DNA of 10,384 nt from Puniceicoccales bacterium (lineage in GTDB: Bacteria > Verrucomicrobiota > Verrucomicrobiia > Opitutales > UBA9783): contig JAIRKR010000048.1 in the NCBI GenBank assembly GCA_031260015.1, positions 1-10,384 on the forward strand, in the 5' to 3' direction. Positions 1 through 6,992 of this stretch are shown one piece after another; the stretch's first letter is position 1, and the number at the start of each line of letters is the position of its first letter. The position numbers and the translations under genes are program-made. Below the pieces are notes generated by a model, which was given only the letters and a program-made list of their open reading frames with translations, was not told the origin of the DNA and did no database searches.

Positions 1-1095
1 GGGACGAACCGAGAATCTGATTCGGAACAATGGTTTGAATCTGGTCAAAGGTTGGGATCGAGGATTGCCGCGAGGATTTTGGCAAAATCGAGATTGAGCC
101 GGGTATCAGATCCAAAACAGCGGTTGAAACCGGAACAATGGTTGGAATTCAGCCGTGCATTGACCCTAAACCGGGATCTTAAGCCAATTCAGAGGTTGAA
201 ACCCGAGCAACGGTTAAAAACAGGTCCAGGATTGTACCCAAAATCGGAATCGAGCTGGAAATTAGAACCTGGCCGAGATCCAAAACCGAAACAACAGTTT
301 GAATCTGGGCAAAGGTTAGGATCGAACCGGGACTTGAAGCCGGTCCTTGAATTAAAACATCCATCCGTAGGTCGAAATGGGTTTCACCAAGACACCGAGT
401 CGTCTGACCGTTTAATCACCCAATGGTGTCCTGAGGTACCTAGTCAAGCATCAGGGTGTCCTAGGAGGTCGGTTTCCCTGAGGGTACCTGGACTTGACCG
501 GGCATCAGAATATTTATCCATATCCGTAAGTCGAAATGGCTTTACGTTGGTTGAAATTATCGTTGCGCTGTGTATTGTGGCGATTCTAACCGCCATTGCC
601 GTTCCGGGGTTTAGAAAAGCTACCGAAGATTTTCGACTCAACGCAACGCTCGAAGAAGTTGTGGATATCCTCAAAGCCTGCCGCGCTTACTACCTTATTT
701 TTAATGAGTTCCCTCCGGATATGAGTAATGGCATCCCAGATAAGATGTGTCCTTTTGTTCCTAGCTACTTGATCGATTCTAATAAAGGTAATGATAACCA
801 AGGTAAGGCAACTATCGCACATCGATGGGCCCGTAAGGCATTGGGCCAATATGAGTATCATGAGAATAATTTTATGAACACGTCTTACAAACCTCATAGC
901 ATGGGTGTTTCATTGTATCGGCTAAGGCCAAATACCGCCGATTGGAATAAGTGTTATAACAAATTTAAATCGTGTCTTGGAGAAAAGTATATATCCGGTT
1001 TTTCTTTGAATGATCGTATGTTTTGTCTCCTACCCGAATGCCCAGGCTCAACGGATCCTAACAATACCACGACGTGGGAAAATCGCTACTACTAA
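1..1095 (+). CDS. Prepilin-type N-methylation protein with long repeat-bearing N-terminal extension (copy 1, 5' partial)
   Basis: The frame is open from base 1 to the TAA at 1093-1095, so the ORF enters the window from the left; TTG at 52 is not a convincing start. Residues 1-119 are a degenerate hexapeptide repeat (QRLKPE, QRLKTG, RDLKPI type). A Ser/Arg-rich segment follows, then the prepilin peptidase motif RNG|FTLVE, with Gly at codon 180, Phe +1, Glu +5 and a ~20-residue hydrophobic helix. The mature product would have 184 residues, several cysteines and the ending ENRYY. Type IV pilin-like and type II secretion pseudopilins share this N-terminus: they are cleaved and methylated at the inner membrane and assembled into fibres. 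Leaders are normally about 5-30 residues, so ~180 is extreme. No ATG, GTG or TTG lies in frame between 391 and 540. It may be an unusual long-leader prepilin, a fusion, or a non-expressed cassette. The prepilin class is secure; the exact role and the start are unknown. Confidence 0.75.
   Translation, partial: GTNRESDSEQWFESGQRLGSRIAARILAKSRLSRVSDPKQRLKPEQWLEFSRALTLNRDLKPIQRLKPEQRLKTGPGLYPKSESSWKLEPGRDPKPKQQFESGQRLGSNRDLKPVLELKHPSVGRNGFHQDTESSDRLITQWCPEVPSQASGCPRRSVSLRVPGLDRASEYLSISVSRNGFTLVEIIVALCIVAILTAIAVPGFRKATEDFRLNATLEEVVDILKACRAYYLIFNEFPPDMSNGIPDKMCPFVPSYLIDSNKGNDNQGKATIAHRWARKALGQYEYHENNFMNTSYKPHSMGVSLYRLRPNTADWNKCYNKFKSCLGEKYISGFSLNDRMFCLLPECPGSTDPNNTTTWENRYY
22..357 (+). repeat. Degenerate 18-nt minisatellite (hexapeptide repeats)
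   Basis: Units of 18 nt with the consensus CAR-NGG-TTG-AAA-YCY-GGN recur in the reading frame of the downstream prepilin. Clear adjacent pairs start at 28, 118, 190 and 292. The first two intervals (90 and 72 nt) are multiples of 18; the last (102) is not, which implies an indel. Encoded hexapeptides include QWFESG, QRLGSR, QRLKPE, QWLEFS, RDLKPI, QRLKTG, QQFESG and QRLGSN. Degenerate units fill the gaps. The array probably continues left of the window. It is not a CRISPR array because units are contiguous, short and diverged. It has no counterpart in front of the second prepilin copy. Confidence 0.7.
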
Positions 1096-1272
1096 AAACC
1101 GACTGCTCGTTTTGTTTGGATTCCATTACGCACTTTATTTTTTGTGATAGAATACGGTCTTGTCTTTTCGGCACTCCATGGAATGGAAGAAGACGATTGA
1201 AGAAACTATGTCTGAGCCGCTAAATTGAACAACCGAATGTTTTAAAATCCTCCCGAAAACCCATGAAAACCC

Positions 1273-1302
1273 TTGACAGAGGTAAGTGAAAAAGGATATA
1301 AT
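1273..1302 (+). promoter_or_regulatory. Near-consensus sigma70-type promoter of prepilin copy 2
   Basis: TTGACA at 1273-1278 and TATAAT at 1297-1302 are separated by 18 nt. Transcription would start near 1309, just before the point (about 1311-1317) where sequence homology between the two prepilin copies begins. This is the best promoter match I see in the window. No equivalent exists at the same place in copy 1, where the repeat array sits instead. Confidence 0.75.
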
Positions 1303-1304
1303 AA

Positions 1305-1921
1305 TTCAGTAGTGAAGACACCAAGACCTCTGGCCGCTTAATCGCAACGAGGCGCCCTAGGTCGGTACCCGGTCAAGCGGCGAGGTGTCCTGAAGCGTCG
1401 GTTCCTCTCCGTGCATCGAAGTATTTATCCGCATCCGTCGGCCGAAACGGGTTTACGCTGGTTGAAATCGTTGTCACGTTGTGCATTGTGGCCATCCTTA
1501 CCGCCATTGCCATTCCGGGGTTTAGGAAAGCCACCGAAGATTTTCGACTTAACGAATTTGCATGCAATTTTGATAGTTTAATCAAGGCTTTTCGTTCCTA
1601 TTACCTCATTTTTAACGAATGGCCGGCAGATGTTGTTAATAATATAGTTCCAGCTGGAAACATTCGCTGCTTTTGTACCACGGAAATCAATTTATATATC
1701 AGCCTCTCAGAAAAAGTAGTATTAGGTTTGATTATAACTATTGGCCTGGAAACGCTAACCCAGTAAACATAGACGTATATAATCTAGGTTCCTATTGTCA
1801 GCTTGCTTGGGACAAACTACAATCGCTCGGAGATCACAAAAATCATTTTATTCGGGACGGTGACATCTTCTATTGTTTCCCGGACATCCTACCGAAAAGT
1901 AATGAAAATAGATACTATTGA
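1305..1921 (+). pseudogene. Prepilin-type protein, copy 2, frameshifted
   Basis: This copy aligns with the first along its leader (DTKTSGRLI against DTESSDRLI; RASKYLSASVG against RASEYLSISVS), the cleavage site RNG|FTLVE (Gly at 1449-1451), the hydrophobic helix and the following segment ending YYLIFNEWPAD. After residue ~75 of the mature part the coding sense passes from frame 3 to frame 2, which carries the pilin-like C-terminus with the shared ending ENRYY* at 1921. The overlap of the two frames (1643-1766) includes a T4 run at 1671-1674; one extra T there would restore a single ORF. After the in-frame stop at 1302-1304 there is no ATG, GTG or TTG until 1479, inside the helix. GTG at 1312 opens only a 9-codon ORF in another frame. 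It could be a pseudogene, a phase-variable gene, a recombination donor or a sequencing error. Beyond the N-terminal region the copies differ strongly. Confidence 0.7.
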
Positions 1922-2152
1922 TTGACTCCTACTTATCGGTCGACAATTGCCCGTAGGCAACGCAACGGTTTTATACGCTTGGCTTTTTGGAGTACCCTAG
2001 AGCAAAAAATCCTAACAGCCATACGACTTGGAAGACATAGTACCCCAAGACCACTTTTTTTGTTCAAATCTTCCATCGAAATACACCCTAAGTTAAGTCC
2101 ATCGACTTTAATAGTGGTACGCTGTGCAGGGAAGCGGGTGTTTGGCCGATGA
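1922..2152 (+). pseudogene. Possible decayed third prepilin N-terminus
   Basis: Immediately after the stop of copy 2 the same frame stays open. It contains RRQRNGF followed, 13 residues later, by LTAI. In the intact copies RNGF and LTAI are 14 residues apart. The DNA around 1961-2020 resembles the copy 1 and 2 start region with many substitutions and small indels. The +5 Glu and the hydrophobic character are lost, so it cannot be a functional prepilin. The rest of the ORF, rich in basic residues, Ser and Pro, is not recognisable. Chance similarity is possible. Confidence 0.25.
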
Positions 2153-2231
2153 ATTAAGATACAAGCACATAAAACGTATAGAAACTTCTTCAGATTGTAA
2201 GAAAAGTGCTATCGATTATGCTATGGAGGTA

Positions 2232-2396
2232 ATGGCAGTGCCGTTTAAATTGCTTGGACAATTCAAGTTGAAAGAAATTTTTACAAAGTTAAAAAGATCA
2301 AATTTTTTCACCCTACAGTCTACCATTCAATACAACTCGACCTGTACTCAAAATTCCATAGAAAATATTGCAGGTTTTCTTACAGAAAAAAATTAA
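2232..2396 (+). CDS. Small uncharacterised basic ORF
   Basis: The frame runs 54 codons from ATG 2232 to TAA 2394-2396. A strong Shine-Dalgarno-like GGAGGT (2225-2230) stands only 2 nt before this ATG but 8 nt before an in-frame GTG at 2238, so a 52-codon product beginning at the GTG is also possible. The frame stays open upstream to 2124. The N-terminal half is basic and amphipathic (Phe, Leu and Lys alternating); the rest is polar. I recognise no family. Its stop overlaps the stop of the convergent gene on the other strand. It may be a real small protein or a chance ORF at the edge of the decayed prepilin region. Confidence 0.25.
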   Translation: MAVPFKLLGQFKLKEIFTKLKRSNFFTLQSTIQYNSTCTQNSIENIAGFLTEKN

Positions 2397-2416
2397 TAAC
2401 GCGCATCGAACTTGCG
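2384..2416 (-). terminator. Weak possible terminator of the floA operon
   Basis: Read on the minus strand, a 4-bp stem (CGCA 2402-2405 with TGCG 2413-2416, loop 7 nt) at the end of the last gene is followed after the TAA by a run of seven T residues (2386-2392 on the plus strand as A). The stem is short and overlaps coding sequence, so the call is weak. Confidence 0.25.
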
Positions 2417-2812
2417 TGCCAAAATAACCTGCCCAATAATCCATTGGCGCAAGCGAATCGACTTTTTGATCCGCGCTCGAAATTTAGGTTGAGGCGTGCA
2501 CTTCACGCACACGTAGGGTTGTTCGATCTCCGAACAAACAACGTCTATAGAAGTTTCTAAATTATTTACGGGCGACACCCGTAAAGGATCTTCAACGGTA
2601 GACTTTACTTGCGGCATCTGTGTTTGTAGTTCGGGTTCACTTGCCCTTCGTTGTCGTTTGAGCCTTTCAATTTTCCTACGTGCTTCCTCAAGACAACGCG
2701 CATCGTCCTCCGTATTTTGTTTTTTCGACTTTGCAGCCTGTTGCTTTTTAATACCGGGAATGAAGGCTAAAACCAAAAACACCATCACGTAAATGAGATC
2801 ATCCCAATTCAT
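2393..2812 (-). CDS. Small single-pass membrane protein downstream of floA
   Basis: A 139-residue protein starting at ATG 2812, only 2 nt after the floA stop, so the two are almost certainly co-transcribed and probably translationally coupled. Residues about 5-20 form one hydrophobic helix after the acidic start MNWDD. Residues about 23-58 are highly charged (Lys/Arg/Glu) and suited to a coiled coil. The middle is polar and Pro-rich with a C-x2-C pair (VCVKC, about 102-106). The C-terminal ~30 residues are basic and amphipathic and include RLRQWIIGQVILARKF. I recognise no named family. The position suggests a FloA partner or membrane accessory; bacterial flotillins more usually pair with NfeD-type proteins, and none is in the window. 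Confidence 0.7.
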   Translation of the reverse strand: MNWDDLIYVMVFLVLAFIPGIKKQQAAKSKKQNTEDDARCLEEARRKIERLKRQRRASEPELQTQMPQVKSTVEDPLRVSPVNNLETSIDVVCSEIEQPYVCVKCTPQPKFRARIKKSIRLRQWIIGQVILARKFDARY

Positions 2813-2814
2813 TT

Positions 2815-3837
2815 TTATTCGTGTAAATTTTCCGTAAGGGCATTTCCCGAATCTTTGGACAAATGTTCGCGCATTTCCGTATCGGCTTTTATATTTTCCA
2901 TGCGATAAAAATCCATGACCCCCAAACGGCCCTTACGTAAAGCTTCCGATACCGCTAAAGGTACTTCTGCTTGCGCTTCGACCACCTTGGCGTGCATTTC
3001 TTCCACACGTGCTTTCATTTCTTGCTCCAAGGCAACGGCACTGGCACGGCGGATTTCCGCTTGCGCTTGCGCCATGTTTTTATTTGCTTCCGCTTGCGAA
3101 ACTTGCAACTTGGCCCCAACATTTTCTCCAATGTCAATGTCGGCAATGTCAATGGAAAGAATCTCGTAGGCGGTTCCAACGTCCAAACCTCTATTCAGAA
3201 CAACTTTGGAAATTTGATCGGGTGTTTCCAAGACCTGCTTGTAGGTCTCCGCAGAGCCAATGGTAGCCACAATGCCTTCACCCACACGGGCAATGATGGT
3301 ATCTTCTTGGGCTCCACCCACAAAACGGTCCAAATTGGTACGGACGGTCACACGAGCCCTCACTTTGACCTGGATGCCATCTTTTGCAACCCCATCAATC
3401 GTTGATTTACTCTGAATTGCCTTCGGACAATCGATTACTTTGGGATTGACGGAAGTATGAACGGCTTCGATCACCGTTTTCCCCGTACCTTTGGTCGCCA
3501 AATCGATGGCACAGGCACGCCCAAAGCTTAATTCAATCCCGGCTTTTTCAGCCGCTATCAACGCTTGAACCGTCTGCAGTAAGTTGCCTTCCGCCAAAAA
3601 ATGAGCCTCCAATTCATCTACCGACAAATCAATTCCGGCTTTGGCAGCCGTGATACGACAATCTACAATTAATCCGTAAGGCACCTTCCTTAAACGCATC
3701 GCAATTAAGTTGGGAATACTTACATAGGCGCCCGCCAACCATGCCCTCAACCAAACGTTAAAAAAGGATAAAACGATAGCCAAAAATCCAAGGATTAAAA
3801 ATCCTATAATAAACAACGTGATACTGATGCCTTCCAT
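2815..3837 (-). CDS. floA: Flotillin-like protein FloA (SPFH domain)
   Basis: 340 residues, close to the length of Bacillus FloA/YqfA. Residues about 5-27 are a membrane segment and 31-47 a second, shorter apolar stretch, consistent with the hairpin insertion of bacterial flotillins. Recognisable family sequence follows: IPNLIAMRLRKVP (41-53), AAKAGI repeated as AAEKAGIELS (95-104), and an SPFH-type core with the typical VRTNLDRFVGGAQEDTI (165-181) and IDIADIDIGENVGAKL (229-244). Residues ~245-300 are an Ala/Glu/Gln-rich coiled coil that drives oligomerisation. FloA scaffolds functional membrane microdomains in the cytoplasmic membrane and affects membrane fluidity and assembly of envelope complexes. 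The start ATG 3837 matches the family; no strong Shine-Dalgarno is seen. The gene lies 114 nt after the ABC exporter and 2 nt before a small membrane protein. Identification is secure; the substrates of the raft are unknown. Confidence 0.95.
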   Translation of the reverse strand: MEGISITLFIIGFLILGFLAIVLSFFNVWLRAWLAGAYVSIPNLIAMRLRKVPYGLIVDCRITAAKAGIDLSVDELEAHFLAEGNLLQTVQALIAAEKAGIELSFGRACAIDLATKGTGKTVIEAVHTSVNPKVIDCPKAIQSKSTIDGVAKDGIQVKVRARVTVRTNLDRFVGGAQEDTIIARVGEGIVATIGSAETYKQVLETPDQISKVVLNRGLDVGTAYEILSIDIADIDIGENVGAKLQVSQAEANKNMAQAQAEIRRASAVALEQEMKARVEEMHAKVVEAQAEVPLAVSEALRKGRLGVMDFYRMENIKADTEMREHLSKDSGNALTENLHE

Positions 3838-3951
3838 GCATTTTACTTTACTTACTGCACGTCAAAAAACAAGGATTTTTAATAATAAACCACAAAAGAA
3901 ACATACTTTAAAAGGGACGACCATTCTTCCAGTGCCATTTTACCTACGTTT

Positions 3952-5745
3952 CTACAGCGCAACCTCTAGTGCGCATACCCCTTCCTCGGATTCCGTATCG
4001 AGTAATTGTTTTTCCACCAATTGTCTATACGATTCACTTGTTTTCAGCAACGCAGCATGTGTCCCTTGACAAATGAATCGTCCTCCATCGAACAAGTAAA
4101 TGCAGTGCGCATTTTGAATTGTACTGATGCGATGTGCAATGGCAATAACCGTCTTGCCAACCGTTAACCGATCGATGGCTTTCCGAATATAAAATTCGCT
4201 CTCCGAATCCAGGGCGGATGTAGCCTCATCTAAAATGAGCACCGGGGCATTTTTTAGAAAAGCACGCGCAATGGCCAAACGCTGCCTCTGGCCTCCCGAA
4301 AAACGATTTCCATTCTCACCTACCCAAGCGTGATAACCGCCTGCGGCCAATATAAATTCGTGCGCGTATGCCGCTTTAGCAGCTTCAATCACAGCCGCAT
4401 CATCGGCCTCAGGGCATCCCAATTTTAAATTATTGGCAATGGTATCGTTAAATAAAACCGGATTCTGCGAGACAACCGCAATTTGACTGCGTAAATTCTC
4501 GAGAGACCATCGTCTCAGATCAATGCCATCCAATAAAATACAACCGCCACTAACGTCGTACAAACGTGGTAAAAGTTTAATGAGCGTAGATTTACCCGCA
4601 CCGCTGGGTCCAACGAGTGCACTCCATTTGCCAGCAGAAAAAGTTAAGTTGATCCCCTGCAAAGCTTTCGTTGCATCCATCAATCGCTCGTAAATAAAAT
4701 CGACCCCTTGAAACGTAAATTCACCTTTTATGGCATTTGCATAAGCGTCTTTCCCTGGAGATTGAATCTCCATAGGCATTTCTAAAATCTCGACAATGCG
4801 TTCCAAAGCCCCCGTCGAACGGTGTACTTGCCCCAGGGTATTGCTCATTTTTTTGATGGGATCGAATGCGAAATAAAGCGCTGTCCCCATGGAACTGAAA
4901 ACCGAAAAAGGAATATGTCCATAGTAGGCATAAATGAAAATAATCGCAAGGATCACGGCCGTCACAATTTCCATCAAAGGCTGCTGCAATTTTTGCCACT
5001 GCACAACCGTTTGAATTCGGTTGGCCAACCGGTACATCACGCCTTTTGCTTTATCCAAAGCGGACTTTTCCAGCAAAAACGTTCTTATTTCCTGGGCAGC
5101 ACGCAAATTTTCCACGACGCATTCGGTCACTTCTGCTTCTGCACGTTGCATGCATCGGCTACTTTCTTTGACACGGTAGCGTAGCAGTCGTACGGGCACA
5201 AAACATACGGGTAAAGTAAGTAAAAATACCGTCAACAAAACAAAATCGCCATTTTTAATGGACAAGTAAATGAGTCCGACAAACGCCGCTAACATTTGTA
5301 AGGGTTGTTTGAAAAATTCGGATGCAATTTCCAGTAAAACGTCTTGTATTGTTTTGGGATCATTCACCACACGATTTACCAAATCCCCCGAATGCTTTTG
5401 TTCAAAAAAGGACAAAGGCATTGCCTGAAGCTTTGCAAAAATGTCGGCTCGCAAATGATTTAAAATTTCCAGTCCACAACGATTCATCCCATAGGTACTC
5501 AAATACCCAAAAATACCTCGTATAAAGAATCCTACGGGAATAAGTCCGGCGATCCACAAAATTTGCCCACACGTGTAACTATTTTCGGTATCCTCAAAGA
5601 TCTGCCTAAATACCTTTTCAAATATTACGGGAAGCCCAAAGCCACTCATCAATCCGTAGATAACCCCACACATCAATGCCGCCATGAATAAAAACTTGTG
5701 CGTCGACAAATAACGTCGACTTAGGGACCACAACGTGTGCTTCAT
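3952..5745 (-). CDS. MsbA-like ABC half-exporter (TMD-NBD fusion)
   Basis: From ATG 5745 the protein has 597 residues; an in-frame TTG at 5769 would give 605, and numbers here count from that TTG. An N-terminal six-helix exporter domain (about 25-310) precedes an ATPase domain with Walker A GPSGAGKST (387-395), Q-loop Gln435, ABC signature FSGGQ (490-494, Phe replacing the usual Leu), Walker B VLILDE (510-515, catalytic Glu515), D-loop SALD and H-loop His546. It would work as a homodimer in the cytoplasmic membrane. The closest general match is MsbA and other lipid, peptide or multidrug exporters; MsbA flips lipid A-core across the inner membrane, but the substrate cannot be read from this sequence. 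The C-terminus ends in an acidic tail. It is the first gene of the probable exporter-floA unit. I prefer ATG 5745 because neither start has a Shine-Dalgarno and ATG is the stronger codon. Confidence 0.9.
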   Translation of the reverse strand: MKHTLWSLSRRYLSTHKFLFMAALMCGVIYGLMSGFGLPVIFEKVFRQIFEDTENSYTCGQILWIAGLIPVGFFIRGIFGYLSTYGMNRCGLEILNHLRADIFAKLQAMPLSFFEQKHSGDLVNRVVNDPKTIQDVLLEIASEFFKQPLQMLAAFVGLIYLSIKNGDFVLLTVFLLTLPVCFVPVRLLRYRVKESSRCMQRAEAEVTECVVENLRAAQEIRTFLLEKSALDKAKGVMYRLANRIQTVVQWQKLQQPLMEIVTAVILAIIFIYAYYGHIPFSVFSSMGTALYFAFDPIKKMSNTLGQVHRSTGALERIVEILEMPMEIQSPGKDAYANAIKGEFTFQGVDFIYERLMDATKALQGINLTFSAGKWSALVGPSGAGKSTLIKLLPRLYDVSGGCILLDGIDLRRWSLENLRSQIAVVSQNPVLFNDTIANNLKLGCPEADDAAVIEAAKAAYAHEFILAAGGYHAWVGENGNRFSGGQRQRLAIARAFLKNAPVLILDEATSALDSESEFYIRKAIDRLTVGKTVIAIAHRISTIQNAHCIYLFDGGRFICQGTHAALLKTSESYRQLVEKQLLDTESEEGVCALEVAL

Positions 5746-5840
5746 ACGAGTTGTGTACGCTATTTTCAACGCAAGGACAAGATTCTTTTTAAATCGACTT
5801 GGAATCGTAAAAAACTTATTTTCCTTTGAAAATTAATACC

Positions 5841-6890
5841 ATGATAGGAGACCTTCGATTGTTAAGTCATCAACTGGCAAATCCTCATTGCCGTTCCCCA
5901 AAAGAGCTAGTTTCCTGGATGGGCGCCCTGCAAGCCCAAAATTATCCCATGTCTAAATGGGCCATGGGCATTCGATTACCTGCATCCACGATTCGGACAG
6001 TAGATAAAGCCATTCACTGCGGAGAAATAATACGCATCCACGTTTTACGACCCACATGGCATTGGATACCTCAAGAAGATGTACGATGGATGTTGGCACT
6101 CTCTAAACGAAATATCCAATCCGCCCTCAAATTTAGAAATAAAAATAGCGGCATAACAGACAATTTGTGCATTCAATGCAATCGAATGCTAGAAAAAATA
6201 CTGGCGGGACATACCCATTTAACCCGACAAGAAATATATTCAGAATTTAATCGGTCCGGCGTAAACATCCATCCCATACAAATGACATTAGTAATGATGC
6301 AGGCCGAAATTGAAGGTATTATTTGCAGCGGTATCGACAAAAATAATCAATGGACCTACGCTTTATTGGAAGAACGCATTTTTTCCACTTCCATGTTATC
6401 TCAGGATGAAGCTTTGGCGAAATTGGCGACAAAATTTTTTCAAAGTCATTCCCCCGCAAGCCTGTACGACTTTGCATGGTGGTCAGGCTTAACCCGCTGC
6501 GAATCAAAAAAAGCAATTGACCTCATTGCGCCAGACCTCGTTCGGGATAAACGGTCTTCTCCTTGCCTCTGGACGCACACATCTTGTGGCACCCAACAAC
6601 TCTCCGATACAGAAAATCTACATTTGCTCCCTTCGTACGACGAGTACCTCATTGCCTACAGAGATAGAACGCACGTCATTGACACGCAACATCAACACAG
6701 AGCATTCAACGCTTACGGTACGTTTCATCCGGTCGTTTTATACAACGGTCAAGTGGTTGGAACCTGGACGCAAACAACGCGACGGGCTGTACGTGTTTTC
6801 CCCTTTCATTCTCTAATCAATATGCCTCAACGGTATCTGCAGAAGGCCATAAACGCCTACAAACGTTTTATGACCTTAGAGACATCTTAA
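5841..6890 (+). CDS. AlkZ-like winged-helix DNA-binding protein (HTH_42 family, probable DNA glycosylase)
   Basis: 349 residues from ATG 5841; an in-frame TTG at 5826 would add five. Family landmarks are RLLSHQLANP (6-15), LQAQNYPMSKWAMGIR (30-45), RPTWHWI (70-76), YDFAWWSGLT (209-218), LLPSYDEYLIAYRDR (262-276) and VVLYNGQVVGTWT (298-310). Proteins of this superfamily have tandem winged helices and a C-terminal beta-barrel. Characterised members, AlkZ and YcaQ/AlkX, excise bulky alkylated bases or unhook interstrand crosslinks; AlkZ uses a Gln-x-Gln motif. Here QAQ at 31-33 matches that motif, which supports glycosylase activity, but this is inference. AlkZ-like members elsewhere are often tied to genotoxin self-resistance; no toxin cluster is visible here. 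The gene is divergent from the ABC exporter across a short AT-rich gap and ends before a strong terminator. Confidence 0.85.
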   Translation: MIGDLRLLSHQLANPHCRSPKELVSWMGALQAQNYPMSKWAMGIRLPASTIRTVDKAIHCGEIIRIHVLRPTWHWIPQEDVRWMLALSKRNIQSALKFRNKNSGITDNLCIQCNRMLEKILAGHTHLTRQEIYSEFNRSGVNIHPIQMTLVMMQAEIEGIICSGIDKNNQWTYALLEERIFSTSMLSQDEALAKLATKFFQSHSPASLYDFAWWSGLTRCESKKAIDLIAPDLVRDKRSSPCLWTHTSCGTQQLSDTENLHLLPSYDEYLIAYRDRTHVIDTQHQHRAFNAYGTFHPVVLYNGQVVGTWTQTTRRAVRVFPFHSLINMPQRYLQKAINAYKRFMTLETS

Positions 6891-6957
6891 AAATATTGAT
6901 TACGCGGTGATTGAGTTAGAAAACGAAGACCCCTGCACAGTTTTGTCTCACACGAAG

Positions 6958-6992
6958 AAAATTAAAAACCGATGCACCGGTTTTTTAATTTT
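6958..6992. terminator. Strong rho-independent terminator after the AlkZ-like gene
   Basis: A 14-base arm at 6958-6971 pairs with 6978-6992 (one extra T bulged), loop ATGCAC. The stem has CCG/CGG at its top and long A and T tracts below, so it can terminate on either strand. It lies about 70 nt after the AlkZ-like stop. Confidence 0.8.

Noticed and set aside
52..54. TTG at 52 as the start of the first prepilin ORF
   Set aside because: The frame is open to base 1 and the TTG lies inside the repeat array without a ribosome site, so the ORF is treated as 5' partial.
1..357. CRISPR array
   Set aside because: Units are 18 nt, contiguous and diverged, with no uniform spacers; the period is a multiple of three and coding.
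1178..1228. 16-codon ORF (MEWKKTIEE start) between the prepilin copies
   Set aside because: No ribosome site, no conservation visible, and length expected by chance.
1312..1341. GTG start of prepilin copy 2
   Set aside because: GTG 1312 is in the wrong frame and reaches TAA after nine codons; it would need a frameshift to reach GFTLVE.
2915..3405. Plus-strand ORFs over floA
   Set aside because: Shadows of the strongly supported minus-strand FloA; their sequences are low-complexity reflections of its Ala/Glu-rich coiled coil.
3838..3951. Promoter for floA in the 114-nt gap after the exporter
   Set aside because: Several T/A-rich boxes exist but none has acceptable spacing and quality; co-transcription with the exporter is as likely.
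4721..5184. Extra ORFs inside the ABC exporter gene
   Set aside because: Other-frame shadows of a complete transporter with all ATPase motifs.
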